Assembly (NCBI GenBank): GCA_035286585.1
Contig: DATEDC010000081.1
Location: 1 to 22,084, forward strand
DNA from: DSOS01 sp035286585
GTDB lineage: Bacteria > Chloroflexota > Anaerolineae > Anaerolineales > UBA4823
DNA length: 22,084 nt
Reading direction: 5' to 3'
Shown here: one piece after another, positions 1 through 7,242 of the stretch
Numbering within the stretch: position 1 is the first letter of the stretch
Layout: each line of letters opens with the position of its first letter
Position numbers and translations under genes: made by a program
Notes under the pieces: model-generated
The model's input: only the letters and a program-made list of their open reading frames with translations
Told to the model about the DNA's origin: nothing
The model's database searches: none

Positions 1-2072
1 CTCGTCAGCGCCAGCGAGCCCCCAATGACTGCCATCATGGTGCTGTGTAAGATCAAGCCCTGGCCGTTGCACCCGGATTGCAGCTCGATTGGCCCAACGC
101 CGTTATCTTCGATGATGATCTCCAGGCCTTTCTTCCAGGTCGCGGTTATGCTCAAGACCAGGGTGTCGATCGGATGAGCATGCCTGGCGGCGTTTCGTAG
201 GGCTTCGCGTGCTGCAAAGAAAGCAACCTCAGCCGCCAGAGGCTGTATTCCTCTGGCGTTTTGTTCTACCTCGGATGGAATACACCAGGTTACCGACTCG
301 AAACATCCGCGCAGTTCTCCTGTTACTGTTTCTCGCAGCGCCCCAAACAACCCCAGCCGGGAGACTTCGGGGGCAGCGATCCTAGGCAGCTCGTGGAGCA
401 AGTCCGAGATTTGGCGGTGGGTAGAGGCTAAGGTGGATATCACCTGGTCGGGTCTGCCTGCTCCGGCTCGAACGTCTCCGCTGAGCTCCAGCAGGGCAGC
501 GTGCAGGCGGGGCAGCACATCATCGTGCAGGATGCGGCGTGTCTGCTGGTCCAGCACCTTGCTTTCCGCCAAACGCTGGCGTTGCAAGACCATCAGCCGG
601 CGCGCCATTCCGGCAATAGCCTGGATGTCTACCAGCCGTTCTCCACTGGCGCGAGCTATTTCGATCTCCTCCAGAGTATAGAAACCGCCGTCGCTCTTTT
701 CTCCCAAAAATAATAACCCGTTTAGACCGCGTTCACTCCACAATGAGGCGACCCAGATAGCGCCATCGTAGCGGCTGGGTTGCAAAGCAAATCCAGGCAT
801 ATGCGGCGAGTTGAATTTGGGGAGCAAGTCTGTCAAGGCGGGTAGCCTGAGCGTGGCTCCTCCTGGATAGTATAGGGGCGCTCCGCCGAGAGCCGCCAGC
901 TCCCCCAGAGGCACGAGAGCTGCCCGGCGAGTGCTCAACACGTCTCGGCAGAGGGCTGTGAATGGGGTTGACAGATCCACCTCGGATTGGGTGGTCGGCG
1001 ATGTGCTCAGAATGGCATCAAAGAGGCGCTGGCTGCTGACAAAAGGACGCAATTGCCGGATGCTCTGCTCGCGTTCGCTAAAACTCTGCCAGCTTACCAA
1101 GGCATAAGTGCAGGCCACTACCACCAGTGTCGCCAGGATAATGTACACAGAAGGCAATTGAGCAGTGACTTCCCAGGCAACCAAAATACTCAAAACTGCT
1201 GTCAGAATGACGATGTTCCGCCATTGGCGATGAAAACCTCTACGGGGCAAGGTTTTCCCAGTGAAAATCTCGTAAGAAATGATGGCCTGACCTAAAAGCA
1301 GCAATGAAACCATGAGCAAAGTGATCAGCAACAGATCCAAGATACCCAGAATTGCGGATAGCGAGTAGATCAGGTCGGCGATAGATAGGCGTTGGAGGGC
1401 TATTTGGAGCAACCACAGCATAGCAGCGCTAACTACCAGAGTGACCAGGAATAAAATCAGAGAGGCGCCGATCAACCACGGTCGCGCCCTACGGCGTGCA
1501 ATATCGCCCATCACTCTCCCGGATGGCGCCGGGCGCAGAAGCGAGTCCAATGAGAGACCGATGCAAAGCAGGATGTAGGGTGGATAAGCCAGAATGATCA
1601 AGGGAATGTCCCCTAACGCCGGAAGGCGTTCCACCTCAACATAAGCCTCTTGTGAGAGGCTCGGGAGTGGGTTGGCAATGGTGAGCAAACCAGCCAGCAG
1701 GAGCGTATACGCGACGCTGAGCCACATCCAGCCATTCAGCCTGCGATGAAGGCTGCTCTGGCGGTCGTCCCAATAACCGCTGTACCATAACATGAGTAAG
1801 AACCACAGATACGGAGCAGCGATCACGGGAACCCAAACCACATGCCACCAGAAGCTGAAGTCTCGGATGAGAGCTGGAGCGCCCTGAGCGATGATGACGG
1901 AATGGCTGAAGAAGAAAACGGCGCTTGCCAGGAGTCCACTGACCGCAAGGACGACGCCCCAACTACGACGCTCGGCATTGAAGAGAATAGTCAACCCTAA
2001 CCATAACGACAGGATCATATTGAACATGGAGATCGCCAGGGAAGACCAGTTAAGCATAACCTGCCCGTTCAT
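1..2072 (-). CDS. Polytopic membrane sensor histidine kinase, NarL/HisKA_3 class (3' end off the window)
   Basis: Sensor kinase expected to autophosphorylate on His and pass phosphate to the regulator encoded just upstream. The reading frame is open from the ATG at 2072-2070 to the left edge (690 codons seen). The first ~350 residues contain about nine hydrophobic helices, resembling the 7TM-type N-termini of some kinases. A soluble GAF-like stretch follows (about 360-500). The dimerisation/phosphoacceptor helix has HDDVLPRLH with the likely phospho-His at 516, typical of HisKA_3. The ATPase domain shows an N-box REALRNAARHA (Asn 627) and a DNGVG motif (Asp 656), then the GQGL glycine-rich segment. 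Only the last few residues should be missing. The start overlaps the regulator stop as ATGA, so the two are translationally coupled. The input signal is unknown; the membrane region could sense lipid or envelope state, but that is a guess. Confidence 0.9.
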   Translation of the reverse strand, partial: MNGQVMLNWSSLAISMFNMILSLWLGLTILFNAERRSWGVVLAVSGLLASAVFFFSHSVIIAQGAPALIRDFSFWWHVVWVPVIAAPYLWFLLMLWYSGYWDDRQSSLHRRLNGWMWLSVAYTLLLAGLLTIANPLPSLSQEAYVEVERLPALGDIPLIILAYPPYILLCIGLSLDSLLRPAPSGRVMGDIARRRARPWLIGASLILFLVTLVVSAAMLWLLQIALQRLSIADLIYSLSAILGILDLLLITLLMVSLLLLGQAIISYEIFTGKTLPRRGFHRQWRNIVILTAVLSILVAWEVTAQLPSVYIILATLVVVACTYALVSWQSFSEREQSIRQLRPFVSSQRLFDAILSTSPTTQSEVDLSTPFTALCRDVLSTRRAALVPLGELAALGGAPLYYPGGATLRLPALTDLLPKFNSPHMPGFALQPSRYDGAIWVASLWSERGLNGLLFLGEKSDGGFYTLEEIEIARASGERLVDIQAIAGMARRLMVLQRQRLAESKVLDQQTRRILHDDVLPRLHAALLELSGDVRAGAGRPDQVISTLASTHRQISDLLHELPRIAAPEVSRLGLFGALRETVTGELRGCFESVTWCIPSEVEQNARGIQPLAAEVAFFAAREALRNAARHAHPIDTLVLSITATWKKGLEIIIEDNGVGPIELQSGCNGQGLILHSTMMAVIGGSLALT

Positions 2073-2821
2073 GATTCTACCCAGACAACCCACTTGCCAT
2101 ACTCATCCAATACATGCGCTATACCGGTCTGGTCCCAGCAGATCAGGCGACCAGACTTGACAATAATAGCGGCTCGCGTACGAGCAACCTTATCGTCAGC
2201 GAAGTTCGCATCTAGCCCCCAGGCGGCATAGATTTGTCCATTGGTCCGGCTGATCGTACGCTTATCTCGGAATCCCATCCTCGCTGCAATCTGCTTGTTG
2301 GTGAGACCTTGCGCCAGCATACGAGCCACAACCTGCTCGTTAGGCTCCAGCAGCGACATGGGATCGTTCTCGTCCTTGAGGCGCACCTCCTGCACACGAG
2401 CCTCGATCTCTGGATCGATGAAGCTGCGACTAGAAACGGCATCCCTGATCAATGGCAGGATCATCTGAGGCAGCAAGTAGTTGGACTTACGCACGTAAGC
2501 GTAATGGCTGAGAATGCCCGAGCGGCGAAAGTCACGGTAGAAGGCATCGTCGTCCTGGATGGAATATAAGACTACTGGGAAGCGTGGGAATTCCCTGCGA
2601 ATGGCAACTGCTGCCTGGATGCCGTTCATCGCACCGGCAAGCTGCACGTCCATCAGGATAGCTGTAGCCGAGGGATTTGGCTGTGCTTCCAGGCAATATG
2701 CCAGGGCTGCCTCGCCATTGTTGCTATCGAATATGATGCCCACCTGTTCCAGCAGCTCTAATCCGGTTATTAAAGCCTGGCGCAGACGTTGGTTGTCTTC
2801 CACGACGATGATATGAATCAT
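2069..2821 (-). CDS. Response regulator, REC plus LuxR-like helix-turn-helix
   Basis: DNA-binding response regulator of 250 residues, partner of the histidine kinase that follows it. The receiver domain (about 1-125) has the acidic pair in VVEDN (Glu8, Asp9), the phosphoacceptor Asp58 in LMDVQL, and a conserved Lys in YVRKSN. A LuxR/GerE-like helix-turn-helix follows from about residue 157 (LEPNEQVVARMLAQGLTNKQIAARMG), with the usual GLTNKQIA recognition pattern. The C-terminal ~50 residues (to WVVWVES) extend past a standard NarL-type protein and have no motif I recognise. The gene is first in a minus-strand operon and diverges from the membrane-protein/radical SAM pair on the other side of a ~250-nt gap, which may include its own promoter. 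Its target genes cannot be read from the sequence. Confidence 0.92.
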   Translation of the reverse strand: MIHIIVVEDNQRLRQALITGLELLEQVGIIFDSNNGEAALAYCLEAQPNPSATAILMDVQLAGAMNGIQAAVAIRREFPRFPVVLYSIQDDDAFYRDFRRSGILSHYAYVRKSNYLLPQMILPLIRDAVSSRSFIDPEIEARVQEVRLKDENDPMSLLEPNEQVVARMLAQGLTNKQIAARMGFRDKRTISRTNGQIYAAWGLDANFADDKVARTRAAIIVKSGRLICWDQTGIAHVLDEYGKWVVWVES

Positions 2822-3070
2822 GCGTATCAGCGATCTTGTGAATCCGGGGTTGCCTGAAAGCTATTTCATCATGGAGTATAGAGGAAGCCAGACATTATTA
2901 ACTATCAAATCGCTCTCCAGTTTAAACTTCCGTCCCCTCAATGAACTTACCACCTGGCATTCCACACGTCAAGCACTCAGGTGCGTTGATCTCGGGTTTC
3001 AAGAGGTGGAAGTTCGCCGCTTGGTTACATAGAATGGTAAATACGATACACCTTCACGAGGAGGATGTGG
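2822..3070. other. Divergent intergenic region between the two-component operon and the membrane-protein gene
   Basis: About 250 nt separate two divergent transcription units, so promoters for both are expected here. Reading the minus strand, TATACT (plus positions 2875-2880) lies about 55 nt before the regulator start and is a possible -10 element, but I find no convincing -35 partner. On the plus strand the only clear signal is GAGGAGG at 3058-3064, the ribosome-binding site of the next gene. Short open frames crossing this gap have no coding character. Confidence 0.4.
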
Positions 3071-3784
3071 ATGAACGCGAGATATCGTTGGTTGCTGGTC
3101 GTCCTTTTTGCTATTGCAATGGCCTGGGTAGAGGCAGCGGTTGTGTTCTATCTACGGGTGCTCATCGACCGGATACACCCCTATCAGCTCGACCCCCTGC
3201 CTTCTTCAGTCGGATTAGGGCGGGCAGAGCTGCTGCGAGAAGCAGCGACGATGCTCATGCTGGGTTGTGTTGGCTGGCTGGCGGGCTCGAATTGGCGGTC
3301 TCGTTTTGGCTATCTTCTTCTGGTATTTGGCGTGTGGGATATCTTGTATTACGTCTTTCTGGCCTTATTGAGCGGGTGGCCAGATTCGTTATTGGCTTGG
3401 GACATCCTCTTCCTGATCCCGGTCCCCTGGTGGGGCCCGGTGCTGGCTCCGCTGAGCGTTGCCGTGTTGATGGTTATGGTCGGCGCTGCCATCACCCAAT
3501 TCGATCTCTGGCCACGATCGCGAGCCTGGATGGCGAGCTTGTGTGGGGTAATGCTGGCCTTGTACAGCTTTACCGCGGATACACTGAGCGCTTTAGGGGG
3601 CGGCCTTCGCGCTGTTCGCGAGGTCCTACCAGCCTCGTTTAACTGGCCGTTATTTGGAGCAGCGATCCTGTTGATGGCGGTTCCACTTACGGATATGCTC
3701 TGGTGCCGGAGGATGAAAACCTCGTCAGGCTCGCAGCTTAAGCAACGGGTTGGGAAACTATCCTCGAATCGTGGTCGGCAATAA
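3071..3784 (+). CDS. Conserved six-helix membrane protein of unknown function
   Basis: A 237-residue integral membrane protein with about six hydrophobic helices: residues 5-30, 65-80, 85-110, 118-150 (probably two passes), 165-180 and 198-215. Strong sequence landmarks are GVWDILYY, WPDSLLAWD and LFLIPVPWWGPVLAP, which I associate with an uncharacterised family; I cannot name a function. An ATG two codons earlier (3065) abuts the GAGGAGG site at 3058-3064, whereas the ATG at 3071 is 6 nt from it, so I prefer 3071. The C-terminus after the last helix is short and basic. The radical SAM gene begins 10 nt after the stop, so the two are probably co-transcribed and may share a pathway. A 233-codon open frame overlaps this gene in another phase and is treated as a shadow. 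Confidence 0.75.
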   Translation: MNARYRWLLVVLFAIAMAWVEAAVVFYLRVLIDRIHPYQLDPLPSSVGLGRAELLREAATMLMLGCVGWLAGSNWRSRFGYLLLVFGVWDILYYVFLALLSGWPDSLLAWDILFLIPVPWWGPVLAPLSVAVLMVMVGAAITQFDLWPRSRAWMASLCGVMLALYSFTADTLSALGGGLRAVREVLPASFNWPLFGAAILLMAVPLTDMLWCRRMKTSSGSQLKQRVGKLSSNRGRQ

Positions 3785-3794
3785 GGGTGACAGC

Positions 3795-5222
3795 GTGAAA
3801 GTTAAAATGATCTTGCCAGCCCTGACAGAAGCCAAAAGCCCTTTTTGGAGGCCGATTAAGTACTCGCTCTTTCCTCCCCTGGGTCTGGCAACGCTGGCGG
3901 GCTATTTGCGTCACGATGACGAAGTGATCATCCAGGACGAGCACGTAGAAACGTTGGATTTGGACGACGCTCCCCGTCTGGTGGTAATCCAGGTTTATAT
4001 CACCTCTGCTTACCGTGCTTACACGATTGCTGACCATTACAGGCGAAAAGGGTCCTACGTCTGTCTTGGTGGGCTACACGTCACATCACTGCCTGAAGAG
4101 GCGGCTCAGCACGCCGATACGATCTTCATCGGTCCCGGAGAAGATACCTGGCCGGCTTTCCTGGCTGATTTCCGGGCTGGATTTCCAAAGAAGGTTTACC
4201 GCTCCACGATCCGGACGTTGGCTGGGATGCCTCCCATCCGCCGTGATCTGATTAAACGGCACCTGTACCTGGTGCCTAATTCGATCGTCGTCTCGCGCGG
4301 CTGCCCGCATGCCTGCGATTTCTGTTATAAAGAGTCTTTCTTCCAGGGGGGCAGGTCTTTCTATACGCAGGTGGTGGACGAAGCGCTGGCTGAGATAGAG
4401 CGCCTGCCAGGACAACATTTATACTTCTTAGATGATCACTTATTTGGCAATCCCCGCTTTGCTACCGCCCTATTCGACGGAATGCGCGGGATGGGGCGCG
4501 TGTGGCAGGCTGCAGGGACTGTACGGGCTGTGCTGCAAACCGGGTTGGTGGAAAAAGCCGCCGCCTGCGGACTGCGCAGCTTGTTCGTTGGTTTTGAGAC
4601 TTTGAGTGTGGATAACCTTAAGGCTCACCATAAAAACCAAAACCTGAACCGGGATTACAGCGCGGCTATCCGCCATCTGCATGATCTGGGGATAATGGTG
4701 AACGCCAGCTTCGTGTTCGGTATGGATGACGATGATGACACAGTCTTTGATCGCACGGTGGAGTGGGCCATCCAACAGGGAGTGGAAACTGCAACATTTC
4801 ACATCCTCACTCCATACCCTGGGACGAATCTGCACTCCAGAATTCAGGCTGAGGGGCGGATCATATCCACGAATTGGGATCTGTATGATACTCGGCATGC
4901 TGTCTTTCAACCAGCGAAGATGAGCGCAGAGACGCTGGAAGCCGGTTACTGGCGCGCCTACCGCGAGTTTTACCGCTGGGGCTCGATCTTCCAGGGGGCT
5001 TGGAGCAAGCCGGATTGGATCGGCAGGCTACGTCACTTGGCCTATGCTGGTGGCTGGAAGAAGTTCGAGCCTTTATGGGATTGGGTCATCCGCGCCCGCC
5101 GGGTAAGCAAATTTTTACCCCTGCTGGAAACTGTTTTGGAGGGGTTTGGTAAGGGAAAGACGTCCGCAGAGATGAATGAGGATGCCCGCACCCAGAGCCA
5201 GAGGACATCCCCCGACCTGTAG
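3795..5222 (+). CDS. B12-binding-domain radical SAM protein
   Basis: Iron-sulfur enzyme of 475 residues expected to cleave S-adenosylmethionine to a radical. The N-terminal ~140 residues form a Rossmann-like cobalamin-binding type domain (SLFPPLGLATLAGYL, IIQDEHVE, VCLGGLHVT). The radical SAM core follows with CPHACDFC, a CxxxCxxC cluster motif at Cys170, Cys174 and Cys177. Later features typical of the fold include YFLDDHLFGN, the GFETL strand and FHILTPYPGT. The C-terminal ~100 residues are the helical tail often seen in this class. I prefer the GTG start at 3795: AAGGG at 3783-3787 is 7 nt upstream, and the protein then begins VKVKMILPALTEA, right at the first beta strand. An ATG at 3750 would overlap the upstream gene. 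The substrate is unknown; the family includes methylases and ring-forming enzymes, some acting on lipids or pigments. It probably forms an operon with the membrane protein before it. Confidence 0.9.
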   Translation: MKVKMILPALTEAKSPFWRPIKYSLFPPLGLATLAGYLRHDDEVIIQDEHVETLDLDDAPRLVVIQVYITSAYRAYTIADHYRRKGSYVCLGGLHVTSLPEEAAQHADTIFIGPGEDTWPAFLADFRAGFPKKVYRSTIRTLAGMPPIRRDLIKRHLYLVPNSIVVSRGCPHACDFCYKESFFQGGRSFYTQVVDEALAEIERLPGQHLYFLDDHLFGNPRFATALFDGMRGMGRVWQAAGTVRAVLQTGLVEKAAACGLRSLFVGFETLSVDNLKAHHKNQNLNRDYSAAIRHLHDLGIMVNASFVFGMDDDDDTVFDRTVEWAIQQGVETATFHILTPYPGTNLHSRIQAEGRIISTNWDLYDTRHAVFQPAKMSAETLEAGYWRAYREFYRWGSIFQGAWSKPDWIGRLRHLAYAGGWKKFEPLWDWVIRARRVSKFLPLLETVLEGFGKGKTSAEMNEDARTQSQRTSPDL

Positions 5223-5309
5223 CTTTGAAGTTGCTGTTATAGCCTGGTGGTCTACCACGAAGATTCCCAAAGAACTCGTTCTCGCCTTGTAAAAGCCAGG
5301 CAGTTCTCG

Positions 5310-5318
5310 TGTTATAAT
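5310..5318 (+). promoter_or_regulatory. Extended -10 promoter candidate (TGTTATAAT)
   Basis: The sequence TGTTATAAT matches the extended -10 consensus TGnTATAAT exactly. The best -35-like hexamer, TTGTAA at about 5287-5292, is spaced 20 nt away, which is too far for good sigma-70 geometry. An extended -10 can work without a strong -35. The site faces the glycan cluster and lies about 490 nt before its first gene. Confidence 0.45.
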
Positions 5319-5339
5319 AAAAATTTAGCAGTTATTTTA

Positions 5340-5353
5340 GATTACACGTAATC
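5340..5353. repeat. Inverted repeat GATTAC-AC-GTAATC
   Basis: Perfect 6-bp arms around a 2-nt centre, about 22 nt downstream of the -10 candidate. Size and symmetry fit a homodimeric regulator half-site pair near a transcription start, though chance occurrence in AT-rich DNA is possible. Confidence 0.4.
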
Positions 5354-5384
5354 GCTTGCGGCGGATTAGTAAGGGGATTAATAT

Positions 5385-5399
5385 TTCCAGATTCTGGAA
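5385..5399. repeat. Inverted repeat TTCCAGA-T-TCTGGAA (operator-like)
   Basis: Perfect 7-bp arms around one central base. Symmetry continues outward as an AATAT/ATATT pair if a single bulged T is allowed, giving a near-palindrome of about 24 bp. It lies about 70 nt downstream of the -10 candidate. There is no T run, so a terminator is unlikely; a repressor or activator operator is the better reading. Confidence 0.45.
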
Positions 5400-5805
5400 T
5401 ATTATCGACAATTCTACGTTAATAGACATAATCCGATGATTTTCAGGCGGGTGCTGTGGACTCAGGATGAACGATACTGCCACCAGCGTATGTGAGAGCA
5501 GTTTCGATATCATTGGAGTCTGTACGCATTCAAGCTTACAGGCAACTATCTTCTCTACTAATATTTTGATAATAAAGACCTATGTTATAACTTTTTTATT
5601 CTCACTTGATAAAATGGTATTTTGAGTAATACTGCTCGGGGGCAGCTCTTAAACAATGATAAGCTCGAGGTTCGAAATTCGCTACATAACCATAAGAGTT
5701 GTCGAGAGCAGGAATGCGCACCAAACGAAAGCTTACTTGTATGCTTATTAGCCGAGAGATTAGCCTGTCGGAAGGGCGGAGCCTGGATTTTAACGGGGGT
5801 ATAAG

Positions 5806-7014
5806 ATGAAAATATTGATGATCGCGCCAGAACCTTTTTTTGAGCCCAGAGGTACGCCCATCAGCGTCTACCAAAGGATCGAAGCTCTTTCTGGATTGGG
5901 ACACCAGGTGGATTTGCTGACTTACCATCTTGGGAAGGATGTTTTCTTCCCGAATGTACGCATCCTGCGTGTTCGCAATATCGGCTTTATCAAGCACGTG
6001 CGCGTTGGCCCGTCGCGGGCCAAGATACTCCTGGATGTGCTGCTGATCTTCAAAGCCTTCTGGATGCTGCTCTGGAACCATTACGACGTGATCCATTCGC
6101 ATGAAGAGGCGGCTTTCTTCTGCGCTCCGCTGGCGATGATCTTTCGCAAGCGCCACGTATACGACATGCATTCGGTCCTATCCAGGCAGTTGGGCAATTT
6201 CAATTTCGGCAATCATCGGGTTTTAATCAAGTTGTTTGCATTGCTTGAGAAGTGGGTGCTGAGAACGTGCGGCGCCGTGATTATGGTAGCTTCCGATTTG
6301 GAAGAATACGTGCACCAGGTCAACCCACGCGTGCGCAAGATCCTGATCGAAAACATTGCCCTGCAAGCCTTCCAAACCCCGGTGCGGAAAGAAGCCATCG
6401 AAGCGCTGAAGGAACAAGTCAACCTGGATGGTAAAGTTCTCGTGGTTTATACCGGAAACTACGAGCGCTACCAGGGCTTAGATATGGTGCTGAAAAGCGC
6501 TCGCTTGGTGCGAGAACAAATCCCCTCGGTTGTCTTCTTGTTTGTCGGGGCCAAGCACAAGCAGGCCTGGTTCTGGGCGAGAAAAGCCCAGGAAATGGGG
6601 GTAGATGATTGCACCATTTTCCTGAACGCTGTCTCTCCTGAAGAATCGATGGTCTACCTGGCATCTGCTGAAGTGTTGATCTCCCCCCGCATCTCCGGCT
6701 CGACGACCCCGCTGAAAATCTACAGCTACCTTCATGCCGGCAAACCCATTGTCGCGACCAAGATCGGCGCACACACGCAGGTGTTAAACACAAATACGGC
6801 CTACCTGGTCGAGCCTGACGAGGAGGCTTTTGCTGAGGGTATCACCACGATCCTGCGCCATCCCGAAATGGGTGAAATCCTGGGGAGTAACGCTCACGAT
6901 TTTGCCCGCAAGAATTTCAGCTACGAAAGTTACCGGGCGAAGGTGGACCAGATTTACAGGTATCTGGAAGGCTATCCTGAAACAGAAACGCCCGTGAATA
7001 TCCCCGAAAACTAA
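5806..7014 (+). CDS. GT4-type glycosyltransferase
   Basis: Retaining GT-B glycosyltransferase of 402 residues, expected to add a sugar from a nucleotide donor to a lipid-linked or growing glycan at the cytoplasmic membrane face. The N-terminal domain begins MKILMIAPEPFFEPRGTPIS, with the glycine-containing loop usual after strand one, and has an IHSHEEAAFF segment. The C-terminal domain has VVYTGNYERYQGLDMVL, VFLFVGA, and the donor-binding region SGSTTPLKIYSYLHAGKPIVAT near residues 300-323. It is the first gene of the plus-strand cluster, after the AT-rich leader; a GGGGG stretch about 8 nt upstream of the ATG is a modest ribosome-binding site. Donor and acceptor are unknown. Confidence 0.9.
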   Translation: MKILMIAPEPFFEPRGTPISVYQRIEALSGLGHQVDLLTYHLGKDVFFPNVRILRVRNIGFIKHVRVGPSRAKILLDVLLIFKAFWMLLWNHYDVIHSHEEAAFFCAPLAMIFRKRHVYDMHSVLSRQLGNFNFGNHRVLIKLFALLEKWVLRTCGAVIMVASDLEEYVHQVNPRVRKILIENIALQAFQTPVRKEAIEALKEQVNLDGKVLVVYTGNYERYQGLDMVLKSARLVREQIPSVVFLFVGAKHKQAWFWARKAQEMGVDDCTIFLNAVSPEESMVYLASAEVLISPRISGSTTPLKIYSYLHAGKPIVATKIGAHTQVLNTNTAYLVEPDEEAFAEGITTILRHPEMGEILGSNAHDFARKNFSYESYRAKVDQIYRYLEGYPETETPVNIPEN

Positions 7015-7242
7015 GCGTCGTTCCTATGCGGGTACAGGGGGGTAAGTGGTGTGTACAGAAAGCTTCGTCGCAGCACACCCAAAGTACCCAAGATTTAACT
7101 TTCAAACAGGTTCAAAATTATGACCATTCACCGAATTTGGTTGAGCCCTGCGGTGCAAAATGTCTTGCAGGTTCCCGAAAACCGAGCGTGTGTGATCGAA
7201 CACCTGCGGGACGGTTACAACCAAGATTACTGAAGGTCAATA
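7015..7242. other. 228-nt gap between the first glycosyltransferase and asnB1
   Basis: No gene or convincing terminator is visible. One imperfect stem (TGCAA, 6-nt loop, TTGCA) lies near 7155-7170 without a T tract. A secondary promoter for the following block could lie here, but I cannot identify convincing -35 and -10 hexamers. Confidence 0.35.

Larger units (their letters stand above)
5223..5805. other. AT-rich 583-nt intergenic region and probable long leader of the glycan operon
   Basis: No convincing gene is found here. Base composition is clearly richer in A and T than in the flanking genes. It contains an extended -10 element at 5310-5318, two perfect short inverted repeats at 5340-5353 and 5385-5399, and a GTGGT-CT-ACCAC hairpin at 5247-5258 that lacks a T run and is therefore a poor terminator. 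A 60-codon frame at 5622-5804 has no recognisable protein character. If transcription starts near 5325, the glycan mRNA would carry a leader of roughly 480 nt. Confidence 0.6.

Noticed and set aside
2941..3642. 233-codon plus-strand open frame overlapping the membrane-protein gene
   Set aside because: Its residues show no domain or membrane pattern, whereas the other frame has a strong ribosome-binding site and clear helices.
3750..3794. Upstream ATG start for the radical SAM gene
   Set aside because: It would overlap the membrane-protein gene and add 15 residues without family character; the GTG at 3795 has a better-placed ribosome-binding site.
5247..5258. GTGGT-CT-ACCAC as terminator of the radical SAM gene
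   Set aside because: Stem is only 5 bp with a 2-nt loop and no following T run.
5774..5786. Possible RfaH ops/JUMPstart-like element (GGGCGGAGCCTGG)
   Set aside because: Only partly matches the GGCGGTAGC core and the rest of JUMPstart is absent.
5622..5804. 60-codon frame just before the first glycosyltransferase
   Set aside because: No ribosome-binding site, no recognisable features, and base composition like the surrounding non-coding leader.
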